A stretch of DNA of 64,000 nt, taken from assembly GCA_019775845.1 (NCBI GenBank), contig JADQAV010000028.1, positions 310,001 to 374,000 of the forward strand, in the 5' to 3' direction. This stretch comes from Myrmaecium sp. VS I D KN 1. Taxonomy: Eukaryota; Ascomycota; Dothideomycetes; Valsariales; Valsariaceae. This document shows, piece after piece, positions 1 through 12,378 of this stretch. Below the pieces are notes generated by a model, which worked only from the letters and a program-made list of their open reading frames with translations, made no database searches and was not told the origin of the DNA. A program made the position numbers and the translations under genes. Positions within the stretch are counted from its first letter, which is position 1; every line of letters begins with the position of its first letter.

Positions 1-1477
1 GCGCAAGGGTTGGCCTAGCTTCTCCCTCCCGTCTAGACTTGGGACAGTAGACGCAGGGTCTGCCAGCCCGTGAATGAGAGCAGCCATATCTCCCAACGCT
101 CTCTCGCAAAAAAATCAAAAAAAAAAATCCACTTCGACTTCCGCAAAGCACGCCAGACCGGAGGCACGGCAGTGCTGCACGACGACCAGATGCCCTTCAC
201 CACCCCAGCTGCTGCCTGCACGCCCTGATGGGAGACTTCACCCGTTCCCGCGACACAGGTGAGTGATGAGCCCCCTCCTCCAATCACGGGAAAGACGATT
301 GTGCCGCAGAGCCTAAGACCCTGGGTTACGACAGGTGCACAAACGCCCTGGCTACCATCGAATCAACATCCTATGTCGAACGATGGGACCTCCTCGCAGA
401 GTCAAATCACGCCTCAGGCCAGTTCAAGCTGGACAGGAGAGGACCCTGAGCATTCCGCCAGCTCCGAAAATGCATTACGGTGAGCGCTTGAAATTCTCCC
501 CATTTCCTTTCCTGTGCCCACACCCTTTGCTCTAAGGCTGGTTATCGAGCCCTGTGAAGCCTTTTGGGCATCTTCTGAACTTCCATCAAAGCGCTGGGGG
601 TGTCTTTGAGTCGGAGATATTCGACCGGACGAGACGGCCCGCGGCGTGAGACCGCATTCTCCCCATTTGCCCGGCATCTGGCGGCACCGCATCTCAGATC
701 GACCGGATTCTTCGGATCTCTGGTCTACTCCTTGCAGAGCCTGAAACGTAGGAGGTTCTACAAGACTTCAGACTGATGACTACGAGACCATCGGCTCGGG
801 ACGCTGCCAGTGATCTACGGACCGCAGATATGTCTAGCGGGGTCGCGCGGGTTCCGCTGCAGTTCGATAGCATCATTTAAGAGAAGAGATAGCCTGGTCA
901 TCTCTGGTTAGCGCGCTGCTCTGGTGACGGAGGATGGCGATTTCATGAGCTGTCTCCGAGAAGCGGAGATAAAGCTGCTGCTGCGCGGCTGCTTCACGCC
1001 GTGCGGGTGGATGAGCCTGTAGCCTCGAGCACTGTTGATCGTGAGACCTCTGCAGCGATGAAAGGCCATGGATTCCCTCTCACCCCAGCGAGGCGTCCGA
1101 CGTATCCATCGGTCAGTGTTGACCGGGGACATAGGTTCGATCTGGCCTGCTGCCCGACCAATGTGATCCTCGAGGTCTTCTCAGCACTGATCCAGGGGAC
1201 ACCGGAAGCTTCTTTTTCGCATCAGCATGTGTTGGCGTATTCGTGTGATAGAGGGATTGTTCGCGACTGGGCACTTGTCTAGAGTCAGGATCGCTAACTC
1301 TTGAGAAGTAATCAGTCAGTCACGACCAGTCTCATTCCCTCAAGTCATGCTATCACGGACGCGGTGCCAACCGTACTTGCGGGAAGCGCCCTCCAGTTCT
1401 CGACATCTCAATCCGTTTCGCCCGTTGACCCCCTTTACATTCCCGCCGATGGGATCTCGAATCCGATCGCCAATCGG
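1..1477. other. Upstream region, no firm gene
   Basis: No gene can be supported firmly. Around 373-480 there is a short open stretch beginning with ATG at 373 that ends at a GTGAGC donor (479-480), and the bases up to 536 end in a pyrimidine-rich TCTAAG acceptor. Two reading frames across that junction are both protein-like (one ATG at 373, another at 385), so the coding frame cannot be chosen. A further open stretch at about 748-880 follows a possible TAG acceptor. These may be exons of a small gene, or leader exons of the regulator that follows. The rest holds nothing I recognise. Confidence 0.25.
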
Positions 1478-3038
1478 ATGGGCGATCCCATAACGATATT
1501 GACGCCGGTGGACGCAGGCATGCAAAGCACCGCCATACCTGCGCCTCCGCAAATACTCCATCTTCCGCTGGGTTTTCCACACCAGCCGTTGCCGCTCTAT
1601 ACCGATTCGCTGGGGCCGATGCAACAGGCGGGTGCATACCTAAATCTGGACTCACAATGGCCTCCCCAATACCACGTCCAGAACGTGCCACCTTCAGAAA
1701 CAAGTAATATGCAAGCGGTGGCAGATGTCAAACCTAGCAACAACTCTTTAGTCGTGCAGAAGGGACCAAAACCCGCTCAGCGAGCTAAGGGTAAGCTTAC
1801 AGCTATAGCATGCGCCAACTGTCGGAGGAGGAAGGGGAAGGTATATTACCTGGCTCTCATCATTTGCTAGGTTGCATACGTTTTCTCTGTGCTGATGGAG
1901 TCTCTCGGTAGTGCGATGGCATCCGACCGACGTGCAATACCTGTCTCACGAAAGGAGTGCCGTGCATCTACGATATCGCAGAAGATGAACGAACAACGAC
2001 GCAACTGCGGTCTCATGTCGCAAGACTCACCGACGAGAAAGACCGGTTGAGGGATGAAAACGAACATCTACGATTGCAGCTTCAAGTACGTGCGGGGACT
2101 CAGATTTGCAGCAACGCTACATGGATTCCAGAGGCTCATCTTCTTAGAATCTCTCGATCACCCGCTCTGCGCCTCCAGCGTCCGATCCGTTAGCAGATCT
2201 GATCACGGCATATCGACAACGCATGCGCGAAATACTTGCCAATGCTTCGAAGAAGGCAGACATCTTCGGAAATAACGAAATCGACGTGACAGCCGTATGG
2301 GAACGCCGTCAAAATTTGCAAGATTACCCACCGGTGCCGACGTGGGCAGCTGGCGTCTGCAACACGTACCTGTCCGGGGCAAGCTTTCCGGAGCGACTGG
2401 CTTATACGATGTTGTTGACCTGGTCCATACAGGTAGGCCTGACTTGGATATGCATACCTGTGACCGAAGATCTGACACCTGCAGTACAACATCTGGCCGA
2501 GTCGCGCCCATCGAGAGATGATGCCGGAGTGGTTCCGTCCGTTGCCGGAGCAAGGCTGCTCGAACTACAACATCCTGATCGACTTCGTCCCATGGTAAAT
2601 CGCATTCCAGGCCTTGTTTTCTCGTCTTTCTGCCCACCACCACCACCAACCGCCCCCCTAAAAACCTTCACCACCAAAAACGCAGAGGGGCAAAAAAACC
2701 AACCTAACTCGTTTTCTTCCATCTCTCGCAGGCCCGAGGCACGCCGATACTTCATCGCCCACCCGGAGCACTGGTCCTCCGCCACCGTCGTCTCGACCAT
2801 CATGATCAACTGGCCGTACGCCGACGCCGACGCCGCCTACTTCGACCCGGCCACCCGGCGCATGCGCCTCCAGCCCGCCTTCGACGCCTTCGTCCGCGAC
2901 CTGCGCCATTGGACCATCGACCGCGCCGTCCTCGATCGGATGCCGTTCTTGCAGGGGAAGGTACGGTTTAAAGAGTTGCCTTGGGTACCGCCGCCGCCGC
3001 CGCCGCCGCCGCCGGGGGGGCCGTTTTTTCCGATGTGA
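1478..3038 (+). CDS. Zn2Cys6 transcription factor with C-terminal DUF3425 domain
   Basis: Likely nuclear DNA-binding regulator. Exons 1478-1840, 1912-2085, 2148-2432, 2485-2594 and 2732-3038 join into 412 codons. A Zn2Cys6 knuckle (C-x2-C-x6-C-x6-C-x2-C-x6-C) straddles the first intron: CANCRRRKGK before it and CDGIRPTC after it. A charged heptad-like stretch follows, which would form the dimerising coiled coil. The C-terminal half has the DUF3425 signature (WPSRAHREMMPEWFRPLP, DFVPWPEARRYF), a domain more often found behind fungal bZIP regions. The start is uncertain: the frame is open upstream to 1301 without an earlier ATG, so an additional 5' exon is possible. The C terminus runs into a CCG-repeat polyproline stretch before TGA at 3036. 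No target can be inferred from the neighbours. Confidence 0.8.
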
Positions 3039-5233
3039 GATGGGTAGCTGCTCTCTGGGAGTTTTGGGAAAGATGGGGTGAGAGTCGGCATTTTCTTGGG
3101 ATACCTAAAGATGAAGCCGCGGAGGTTGGATTGGGGGGAAGAGGTTTCATCCGAAAAGGGAAGGAAGGCGCGCGTGCTCTTCCTGGAAGTAACATCTTTC
3201 TCCTTTTACTTGATTTTTTTCGCATCATAGCATATCCAGCAAAGACGCCACGGCGAAGTCGAAGATCGCCATGTGACGGACGAGGTTAGGAGTAGAATAG
3301 GGCAGAGGGCCGCTGTCAGCGTCGAATTGGAAATATCGACGGTGTCAGCTTGAAGCTGAAGGGGCAAGATGTGCGGAGTAAGCTTACATATACCAAGCTG
3401 TTACCATCTACGCTGGGAAATAGGTGGGTGGGTGGGTTGGGGACGTACGGATATATATATACCATGTCAGAGGGATTTAGGAGCAGAGGGAGAAGGAGAG
3501 GAGGAGAGTAACGCAATATACGGAGCCATTAATACCCTTTTTGGCAGGGCTTTTCTTCGGAGTAGGGTGAGTGATTGATTTGTGAATCTGGATTGGGAAG
3601 AAAAGATGGAGGATGGCGGTCGTGTGGTTTCACAGCACATCGCATACTATAAAACTTTTTCTTCCTGTCTTCTACTGCTTCATCTTCCCGTCTTCCCGTC
3701 TTGTTTCAACTAGTACCGTTCCCTCTTCCCGATGTCCCTTCCCGTTCCCCGTCCCCCGTTCCCGGTCTCCCGACCCGGTTTCCCGAGAGAGTGCTATCTT
3801 CCAGTAACTTCTTCTCCTCTTGCTCCTCCTCCTTTACCGCCCTTTCCTCCCCGTCTCCGGTTCCTCATCCATCCTTTTTAGTGAGATCCGGTTTAGGTGG
3901 AGGGAGGGCCCGGTGGGGGGATGCCGATCACCGGTTCGGTTCTTCATACCGGCACCCGGTGTGCCAGCGCGAGGACGATGGGGGTTCTTGAGGTTAAAAT
4001 CTTGATTTTTTACTTTCTTGCTGTCGTTTCCCGTGTCCCATTTCCGTGTCTGGGCCGGGCCTACCTATCGATCGGGGGATCCGGTTCGGTTCGTGGTTCG
4101 GTTTTTTTTTCGGTTCGAAGTGTGATCGTCGGGATCGACATGGATTTTTTGTGGGGGCGAGAGAGAGAGCGGGATGCTGGATTGGGTATGGTAAGGTAGG
4201 TAGGTAACTGGAGAACTGACAGCCAGGTAGAACAGGACAGGGAAAGTGCGGTTCGAGTTGAACTTGATTTGACTTCACTCGACTCGACTGTTTGGGGTGG
4301 TGGGTCGGTCAGGTTGGTTGGGTCGACGCTGGTCGTCGGCAATGAGCGAGCGGAGGGCAGCAATGATGGTGGTCAACACACATACAAACTCCTTCATCCT
4401 AGCTAATTTATTCTGCAGGCCGTCGTTTACATGACCACTACCTTTGTATAGCCGTATCGAAGGACGTAGTTTTTGTATCCGTATATGGAAGTACGAGTGT
4501 ACATACTCGCCGCGGGATGACCAACCTCCTCCTCAAAAGTCCTTCTATTGAGTACGTATATCGCCTCTCAGGCCCACAACCCCTCCTCCGTGCTTCGTCC
4601 TTCATCATCATCATCCTGATATACGGATAGGAATGCCACTCCCCAGCTTGTTGCAGAATACCGAGGTGTGATGTTCAGCGAGCCAACCAGCCAGCCAGCC
4701 TCGCTCGCTCCTCGCTTCTCGCTTCTCGCTTCGCCCTCGCTCGCTCGCTCGGTTCGCTTGTCGCTCCTGACAGCGAACGGGGCGTGCCAGACAGAGATTG
4801 AGCGGGGGACGTCTTTCGACCCTACTCTCTCCATCGGAGGTATGAATTACAAAAAGATGCATACGCATATACATCACCGGGCATTGTAGAGGAGTGCGGA
4901 ATTACTGTGCACAACCGACTGAGTATAGATGGACATCACACCTTTCTTTTGCCCCTTTTCCTCCCTGTGGGAAGCGAAGCAAAGCAAGGAACACACATCG
5001 TCAGACAGTAAAACAAAAACCAGATTCCCAGAAGTCGATAAAATAGATGTATCAAGATCTATCCGACGACACATACATACCCGTCTCCCTCTCGCTCTCG
5101 CTCTCGCCCAAGTCGAGGATCAAAGCATACATCCCCGAGATGAAAGAAAATGAAATCATATAATATAATATAATCCTACACCACAACCTCTCCCTCTACA
5201 TCCCCTACCCACCTCTCTCCCATCACACCAACA
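3039..5233. other. Intergenic region, 2.2 kb
   Basis: No gene seen. It contains purine/pyrimidine-biased tracts, a TAGGTAGGTA tract near 4195-4208, GA-repeat DNA near 4160-4170 and TCGC-type simple repeats at about 4690-4760. It probably holds the 3' ends of both flanking convergent genes. Confidence 0.6.
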
Positions 5234-5455
5234 TCACTCCCCCCCTCCCCCCTTCCCCTTCCCTACTCCAGCACCACCAGCCCTAACAACCTCCTCCAGC
5301 ACCCCCGTCCCCGCCCCAGCCCCCGCAGCCCCCGCAGCTCCCGCACGTTCCCCCTCCCAACTACCGCGCGAACGACGCAAACCAACCTCACTCAACGCCA
5401 AACCGGCGCCGCCGCCGCTGGCCGGAGGAGAAAGCGGAGCAGGAGCGGGGGCAGA

Positions 5456-5518
<63 letters not shown>

Positions 5519-8500
5519 TGCAGTATCCTTCCCCTTCCCATCCCCATCCCCAGCATGACGAGCTCTCACAACCCCCAACCCCCTCCTCGCATCCACAATC
5601 TCCCCCTTGCCCCCAGTTCCCCCAGCACCCCCAGCACCCCCAGTACCCCCAGCACCCCCAATACCCCCAGCACCCCCAGCACCCCCACCGCCAGCAGAAA
5701 GAAACTCCTCAATCTCCCTCCCACTCGTCCCGCCCGTGCCGCTCCTCCGCTTCACCGCCATCGAGGTCGTGGGAGAAAGCAAACGCTGCACCAACCCCTT
5801 CCCCCCTTCCTCCTCCTCCTCATCATCCTCCTCACTCGTCGTCGACGACGACGACACGCCAAAATACCCCTCCTCCCAACCAGCCGTCGGCGTCGGCGTC
5901 GGCGTCGGCATCGCCGTCGAGTGCTCACGGCGCATCTCCACTCTCCCAGCCGCAGCGGAAGGAGCAAGCTGCTCCGCTACATCCCGCTGCTCCCTCCCCC
6001 TCCCTCCCCGCCCACCCCCCTCCCCCACATCCACATCCCCAAAATGCACATCACACAAATGCCTCACCACGGGCCATCCAAACGCATTCGCAAACATGCG
6101 TCGGACGACGATGTTATTATGCGCATCCGGCTCGAGGCGCACCAGCACTTTCCGCCAGCTGAGATCCTTATGGTACGCCCGGGCAATCTTCTCCTCCACA
6201 CGCATCGTGCCAGGGGCGGGGGCGGGGGGCTGTTGCTCCCACGGCAACGGCACGCCATCATCCGTGGGCACGCTGCGCAGGCTCGCCCCGTCGCTGTGGT
6301 TCGAGCTGAAGCTGCGGCCGAGGCGGAGGGTGGTGGGGCGTTTGGTGGCGGCGGGCGGCGGCGGCGGGATGTCCTCCGGGTGGTAGACGCGGTCGTGGAA
6401 GATGGTGCGGGAGCGGGTGCTCGGGTCGAGGATCCAGGACAGCGGCGGCACGGGCGGGTCGAGGATGTCGGCCGCCGACTCGAAGATGGTGGATTTCGGG
6501 GGGGCGGAGACGGGGGAGTCGGGCGGGTCGGGCGAGGTGGAGGCGCGGGTGGCGGGGCCGCCGCGGGATGATGGGGCGTCGTCGTCGTTGGCGCCGTCGG
6601 CATTGGTCGGGGTGGGGGTGGTGGGGGACGGGGACGGGGAGGAGTCGCTGATGACGCGGGTCTGGCTGCGCGTGAACATCTTCGTGTCGTTCTTGGTGTG
6701 CTTGCCGGACGGACGCAGGAAGCTGAAGAGGCCGTTCAGCGCGGCCGGGTAGGGGAAGCTGGACGAACTCGCCCGAGCGGTTGTCGGCGAGTGTTGTTGG
6801 TTGGTGAGAAACTGGTGCGGTTGCGGTTCGGCGGCCGCGGTCTGAATCCGGTCCTCCTGGTTCGTCGTGTCCTCCGCCGGGAGCGGGACGAAGGTATCCG
6901 TCGAGCCATCCACCGGTGTGACAGGCGACGGCGCCGCAGGGCTATTTCCGCCGCTGCCGCCCGACCGCGCCGTCGCACCGCTCAGCTCAAGCTCCAGACG
7001 CTCCCGGGATGAGTCCGGCACGGTGTTCTGGCCGGTCAACTCCCGCCAGCCAAAGCCGACGGCGGTGCCGATCAGACCAGCCTCGCGCCGGGCCTTCTCC
7101 ACCTTTCCCAAGCCGCGCCAGTCGAGGAAGAGCAGGCAGCTCGTTCGCAGAGGGACGATGCCATCGTTGACCACATTCGAGTAGACCGTCCGATTCCGAA
7201 ACTTCTTCAGGACGGTGTGCGCGGGGCCGGTAGGCAGGATCCGCAGCAGCGGCTTCGCGCCCGGGTTCGGGTCGTGCTCGTCCTTCGGGCCGCCGACGCC
7301 GAGGCCGGACACCATCGCCGTCCAGCCGCTCCGGGCCAGCGTGGGCGCCCGCCACGTCAGCCCCAGGTCCTGGCCCGTCCGGCCGACCAGGCCGAAGTCC
7401 AGCGCGAACTTGACGTAGACCGGGTTCTCGTTGCTCAGGCCGAGGAAGGGCGTGGCCAGAGCGATGAAGTTGATCGGCCGGATGTTCTCGAAGAAGTGGG
7501 GCGAGTGCTTCTGGATGTACGCGATCGCGTACGTCTGGATTAGCCCGCCGAGCGAGTGGCCGACGAAGCTGATGCTCGTGTAGCGGTAGGCCCGCGGCTC
7601 GACCCGGGCGTGCGCCCGCGCGTGGTGGATGCTGCTGCCCTCGTGCGCCGGCACCCCGTCCGCCGGGTCGTGGTTCCCGGCGAACGCGCTCGAGAACTTC
7701 CGCGACATCGTCTTCTTGACCGGCAGGTACGGCTGGTCCGGGTACGTGAGCTCGAGCACGTACTTCGCCATGCGCTTGCCGAGATATTGGATCCCCCGCT
7801 CCGTCCGCGCGGCGTTGCCTGGGAAGCCTCGCACGATGACGTCCTCCTCATCCTCTCCCTGGTCCTCATCATCTTCGAGTTCGTCCTGTCCGCCGGACAG
7901 CGGCGCGGTGGAAGGCACGCCGCTCCCGGCCTCACCCGGCGGGGGTTCCGGCGACACTGGCCTCCCTTCCCGCTGTGCTCTCCTCCTCTTCCGAGCGCTT
8001 ACCTTCGCCGCCTTCGCGGCAGCATCGATGCTCTCCTTCAAATACAACATGTCCGCCCCTGTGTTGCTATGCAGCCCATGGCTCACGATGACCAAGTGAA
8101 TCTTCCTCTGCTTCCGCCGCACCTCCTCATCGAACTGCACCTCCGCCTCGGCATGGCCGCTCGCGATCCGGTGAGGCGTCTCCCGCGAGTGCCGTCGGGC
8201 CAGGTCCACATCCTCGCCCCGCCACTCCGGCAACGCCGGCTTGTTCCACAGCGCCGCCGTGTCCTCCACCACCAGCCGGACCGCCTTGGAGTACACGCCC
8301 CGCGGCTGGGCGGGATGGTGGCCCGTCCGGCGCGACGCCTGGCCGGCCTGGTGATCCTTGACCTGGCCCGGCGTGCCCTGACTGTTGCCCGTGACGGCGG
8401 CGAAGCCGAGGCCGAGGGAGCGCTCGTCCCGCGCGACGAGGACCTCGAAGTGGACGGAGGCGGTGGCGGAGAAGATGATCTGGCTGTCGATCTGGATGAT

Positions 8501-9232
8501 CCAGGTGGCGCTCGGGGCGGCGGCGGCGTCGGTGCCGTGCGGGTGGTCGGCCGGCTGGTCGAGGTTGGAGTGGCCGTGCCGGATGTCCTCGGGCACGGTC
8601 AGGCGGGCCGTCCAGGAGCCGCCGGCCTTGAGGTTGGGCTCGAACTCCGGGATCCCGTTCCGCTTCGGGTCGTCGAACTTGGAGTTCGGGTTGAAGGTGG
8701 CCGGGTAGGCGGAGACGTGGAGGGCGTACGGCCCGTGCAGGTACGCGGCCCGGAGCGGGATGGCGGACGTGTTCTTGATCTTGACGTGGAGGTGCGCGGG
8801 CGAGGGGAGGATGCGGTCGGCCGAGGGCGTGTAGGTCAGCGTGTATCTGCAGGAAGCCAATGCGTGAATGGTTAGCATTTCGTGATCCAGCTTGTCGTCC
8901 TTGCCTCAGGGCGAGCAGCAAGCTCCTGTTGCAGTGCACGATCGATGACGACCTTACCTCACAACCTCGCCCAGCTTGACGGAGCCCGTCTGGTGGACGA
9001 GCAACATCTTCCGCGCGCGGAGCTCGGCCGCGTACCGGTCGCGCGCCGACTGCGTGCACACAAAGAAAGGGAAGGGGGAGAAGGAGGGTGGAGGAGAAGA
9101 AGAGGGAGTAGAAGGGGAGGCGGAGGAAGAGGAGTTGTTGGTGGTGTGTGGCGGTCGTGGTCGTGGTGTTGATGGTGATGATGTCGTTTCGGCGGCGAGG
9201 GCGAGGCCGTACGCTCGAGGGGTGAGCAGCAT
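5234..9232 (-). CDS. DUF676 serine esterase / ROG1-like lipase
   Basis: Putative alpha/beta-hydrolase of the DUF676 family (yeast Rog1 type), expected to act on acyl lipids at membranes. Two exons, 9232-8958 and 8846-5234, give 1295 residues; the intron (8847-8957) has GTAAGG and CTGCAG ends. The N-terminal 280 residues form the conserved ligand-like region of this fungal family. The hydrolase core follows: VIVSHGLHSN near residue 345, then the nucleophile elbow FVGHSLGG with Ser at about 523, and NDGIVP further on for the acidic residue. The last 500 residues are low complexity: Ser/Thr/Pro-rich, a Gly-Gly-Ala repeat, and an Ala-Pro run coded by a GGAGCA-type repeat at 5455-5517. The tail is much longer than in yeast relatives. 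Start chosen at the first ATG (9232); a GTG lies just upstream. Confidence 0.85.
5455..5517. repeat. Hexanucleotide (GGAGCA)n repeat inside the lipase gene
   Basis: About ten copies of a GGAGCA-type hexamer, read on the minus strand as alternating Ala-Pro codons near the C terminus of the DUF676 esterase. Copy number is likely to vary between strains. Confidence 0.9.
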
Positions 9233-9910
9233 CCGCACGAACGGAGTTTAGTCGGACTTTTCCGCGGGCGTCATTCCATTAGGGTACTTTGGTGGGAGTT
9301 GTTCGTCCCGCCCGTCCCGCCGCTAAATAACTTAACAGGACCGTTGAAAAGGCGGGATGGGATGGTAGGGAGGCAGTAGGTATCATACAGAAGTAGAAGA
9401 GAGGAAGAGAGGAGAAGAGAGGCGAAGAAGGAGCACCTCACGGTCTCCTAGCTACAGTATTTAGTGACGACGACATCAACAGATCAACAGATCGAACGGC
9501 ACGCGGACACGACACGCTGGCACGCTGGCACGGGGCAGCTCCAGTGCGCACACCAGCCTCGTTTGTGGATATGGATGGTTGGTGTTGGTGGCTGGTGGCT
9601 GGTGGCGGCTTGCTGGCTTACATGTGGCGGTGTACGGATACTGTGAACTGCGACAACTTGGATCATGGGGTACTATCTCCATCATGCTTCGGAGCATTGT
9701 GTACGATCTGCTAGGTACTCTTCCGATCTATTCTCAGTCTATCACGACGCAGGAATACCGTATGCCACGCCAGTTCTACCGCTCGCATCCGGTCTAGAAC
9801 TCCCGTTCTCCATGACACCCTCTTCCTCTCATAACCCTTTCTTCACTGCAAGCAAGAGACATAAAAAGAAGAAAAACACCCACCAAACCCTCCCCCCTCC
9901 TCCCCTCTCA
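9233..9910. other. Intergenic region, promoter of the esterase gene
   Basis: No coding signal. It contains GA-rich tracts (9380-9430) and short tandem TGGTGGC-like repeats near 9580-9610. It separates the 5' end of the esterase gene from the 3' end of the lipid kinase gene. Confidence 0.6.
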
Positions 9911-11410
9911 TCACAAAGACAAAACATCCACCACCCCCCCCTCCACCATCCTAACCTCCACCCACCCACCCTCCTCAACCCTCACCACCCTCCCATCCAC
10001 ACAAACCCTCCTCCACCGTCCCTCCCGCTCCTCAAACACCACCCGCAACCCCTCCACCTCCCGATACACCACCACATCCCTCTCCTCCACATGCCCACCC
10101 CCCTCAAACGCCTTGCCCATCAACCCCATCGCCCTCGTCCCCGACACAGGGCCAAAATACACCAGCCGCAACCGCGCCGCCCCCCACGGCGTCGACGCCG
10201 GCGAGATCCGGAACCCCCGCGCCAGGTGCGAGACCATCGTCGCCGTGACGTACAGGTGCTCGGTGCCATCCAGCGGCTCCCACGCGGTGGTGGGGTTGTT
10301 GTCAGGATTTCCTCCAGGCGGCGGCAGCACCTCGATGCGCCCGCGAAACCGATGCGGCTTGCCCTCAGGCGGAAACAGCAGGGCTTCATTCGCGGCGGCG
10401 AAGCGCGCCTCCCCCATCCGTCGGTAGGTCGGGGTGTCGCTGTCCGCGACAAGGGTGGCATGCAAGCCCCAGCTCACCACGACGGCGCCGTAGACGGTGG
10501 GCGGGGCGTCGCTGGCCTCGGCCTCGTCATCATCAACCGTCGTCGAGGCCCGCGGCAGAGGCACCTCCACGGTCCCGTGCGCGGTCAGCTCGCGGGCGCC
10601 GGGGGAGAAGGTGGCGCGGAAGGCGCGGAGCGGGCGCGGGCGGCCGCGGACCAGGCTGGAGAGGCCGACGGTGCGGTCGCGGGTGAGGATCGGGGTGCTG
10701 TTGGCGAGGGCGTTGCCGGTGCCGAAGGGGAGGAGGGCGAGGCGGGGGCCGTGGTAGGTGGTGGGTTCGCCGCCGCCGCGCTGCTGTTGTTGCTGCTGGA
10801 CGGGGGCGAGGATGTTGATCAGGTCGTGGATGCCGCCGTCGCCGGAGAGGAGGAGGATGCGCTGCTGCTGCTGCGGCGTCGGAGAGGAGCGGGCGCGCGG
10901 GGCATATTTGGTGCTGGCGAGGGTGCTGATGCTGGTGGCGGAGCTGGTGCGGTGGATGGTGTAGTCGCGGCCTTCCTCGAGGCCGGCGGCGGAGAGGAGG
11001 GTGGGGAGCTGCTGTTCGACGAAGGGGATCCCTTGCTCCGTTCCGGCTTTGGTAGAGACGATGATGTCGATCGGGTCATCCTCCCGTCGGCTCAGGAAGT
11101 CACCGGCTTTGAAGTCGGCGATGAAGTCTGGCGGAAGGCCTGTTGCGGCGAGCACCTCGATCTCGGGCGGCGTGTTGGGATCCGGGTCGCTTCTGTGTCT
11201 CACGTAGACGACCTGGTGGGCGTGTTCCGGATCGGTATGGCTTGGAAAGACGCCCACGATGTCGGCCGTATCCAGTGCTTCCGCCGACCCGGCAGCGAGC
11301 GTCCATCTCAGCTCCCCCGGGGTGTTGGCGGCTGCGTTTTCGGCGCGGTACTCGAAGATGGCTTTCTGACCATTCGCAAGGTGCGGGAATTCATGATTCT
11401 CTTCCGCCAT
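9911..11410 (-). CDS. Diacylglycerol/sphingosine-kinase-like lipid kinase
   Basis: Single exon, 499 residues, ATG at 11410. The DAGK catalytic signature is clear: LLLSGDGGIHDLIN (GDGG at about residues 190-193) and LLPFGTGNALANS (about 226-238), the ATP-binding loops of the DAGK/SPHK/CERK superfamily. The region after the catalytic core (about 300-480) matches the beta-sandwich C-terminal half of such kinases. It would phosphorylate a lipid such as a sphingoid base, ceramide or diacylglycerol; the sequence alone does not tell which. Two polyglutamine runs (QQQQ, QQQQQQ) interrupt the loop between GDGG and the Gly-rich motif. No signal peptide or membrane segment is seen. The product is shorter than classical sphingosine kinases and belongs to a compact fungal type. 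Confidence 0.85.
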   Translation of the reverse strand: MAEENHEFPHLANGQKAIFEYRAENAAANTPGELRWTLAAGSAEALDTADIVGVFPSHTDPEHAHQVVYVRHRSDPDPNTPPEIEVLAATGLPPDFIADFKAGDFLSRREDDPIDIIVSTKAGTEQGIPFVEQQLPTLLSAAGLEEGRDYTIHRTSSATSISTLASTKYAPRARSSPTPQQQQRILLLSGDGGIHDLINILAPVQQQQQQRGGGEPTTYHGPRLALLPFGTGNALANSTPILTRDRTVGLSSLVRGRPRPLRAFRATFSPGARELTAHGTVEVPLPRASTTVDDDEAEASDAPPTVYGAVVVSWGLHATLVADSDTPTYRRMGEARFAAANEALLFPPEGKPHRFRGRIEVLPPPGGNPDNNPTTAWEPLDGTEHLYVTATMVSHLARGFRISPASTPWGAARLRLVYFGPVSGTRAMGLMGKAFEGGGHVEERDVVVYREVEGLRVVFEEREGRWRRVCVDGRVVRVEEGGWVEVRMVEGGVVDVLSL

Positions 11411-12378
11411 TTCTGGGAGAGACGGGGGGAAGGGAGAGCTTGCTTACTCTCCCTCTGTTCTAGTGCGACGGTATTGAATCTGGAAGACTTACATATAGTA
11501 TCGATGTTGGCCAATCTCACCCGGAGTGTGCAAATGGATGGATCCAATTGCACCACTCCCAGCCTCAGCCTCAGGCAGCCGTTGACTTCGCCTCGACAAC
11601 ACAGCCCTCTCGCCGTTTTTTGTGTTCCCGAAATAGGATGTACTAAGACGCAATATTGTACAGAGTACTGTAAGTTACTACTATATACTCTCTACCAACT
11701 TTTAATCGGTTGATGACAGAACACTTCGTCGGTTCCTCAGGCTCGCACAAAGAGGCCGTTCGTTACTTAGCGTCAGCAAGCGAGCCTCCCGCCCTTTCAA
11801 GCCCCAGGCCAGCAAGCTGAACCTCCAACTCTCTTCCCTTCCTCTCCTTCTTTCCTTCATCCTCCATCCTCTCTCACCTCAACTCTTCGAACGTCTCTCT
11901 CTCCACCCCCAAGCAACACCCGACTCGGTGCGACGAGCCTGTCCCGATCGCTCTCTCACTGCAACCCCACAACCCTCCATCGATCTACCCTATCGTCGTC
12001 ATCGCGATCCACGGACCGAAAAGCCACCGGAAGAGCGAAGCGCGGACGACCTACCGCACATCCTCCACACTGCTGCACCGTACATCCATGCGCACGACCA
12101 CCCGCTGCTGCACCTCATCGTCATCGCCCTCACCATCACCACGACCATCATCATCATCATCATCGTCGTCGGCGACTACCTTGACCACCACAACCACCAT
12201 CCCGCCGCACGCAGCAAGCAGGAAGAAACGACACGGACCGCGCACGCCAACGTCGGCGAACGACCTCACCTCCGCAAACCCCGAGTCGAAATAAAAAATA
12301 ATCCGATTTGTTCAAGAAAGAAGAGAAAGACACAAACCTTCCACCCAAGAAACGCCCGGAAAAAAAGAACAGCCAACC
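11411..12378. other. Intergenic region between divergent genes
   Basis: Shared upstream region of the lipid kinase (minus) and the one-TM protein (plus). It has C/T-rich stretches at 11830-11920, typical of fungal core promoters, and a CAT/CGT trinucleotide repeat at about 12145-12170. No gene seen. Confidence 0.6.

Noticed and set aside
5555-8875. Long plus-strand open frames opposite the esterase gene
   Set aside because: They are GC-rich antisense shadows: Arg/Pro-rich, no domain, and the minus frame has clear DUF676 motifs.
9665-11713. 682-codon plus-strand frame opposite the lipid kinase
   Set aside because: Composition is repetitive and shadow-like; the minus frame carries GDGG and GTGNA motifs of a lipid kinase.
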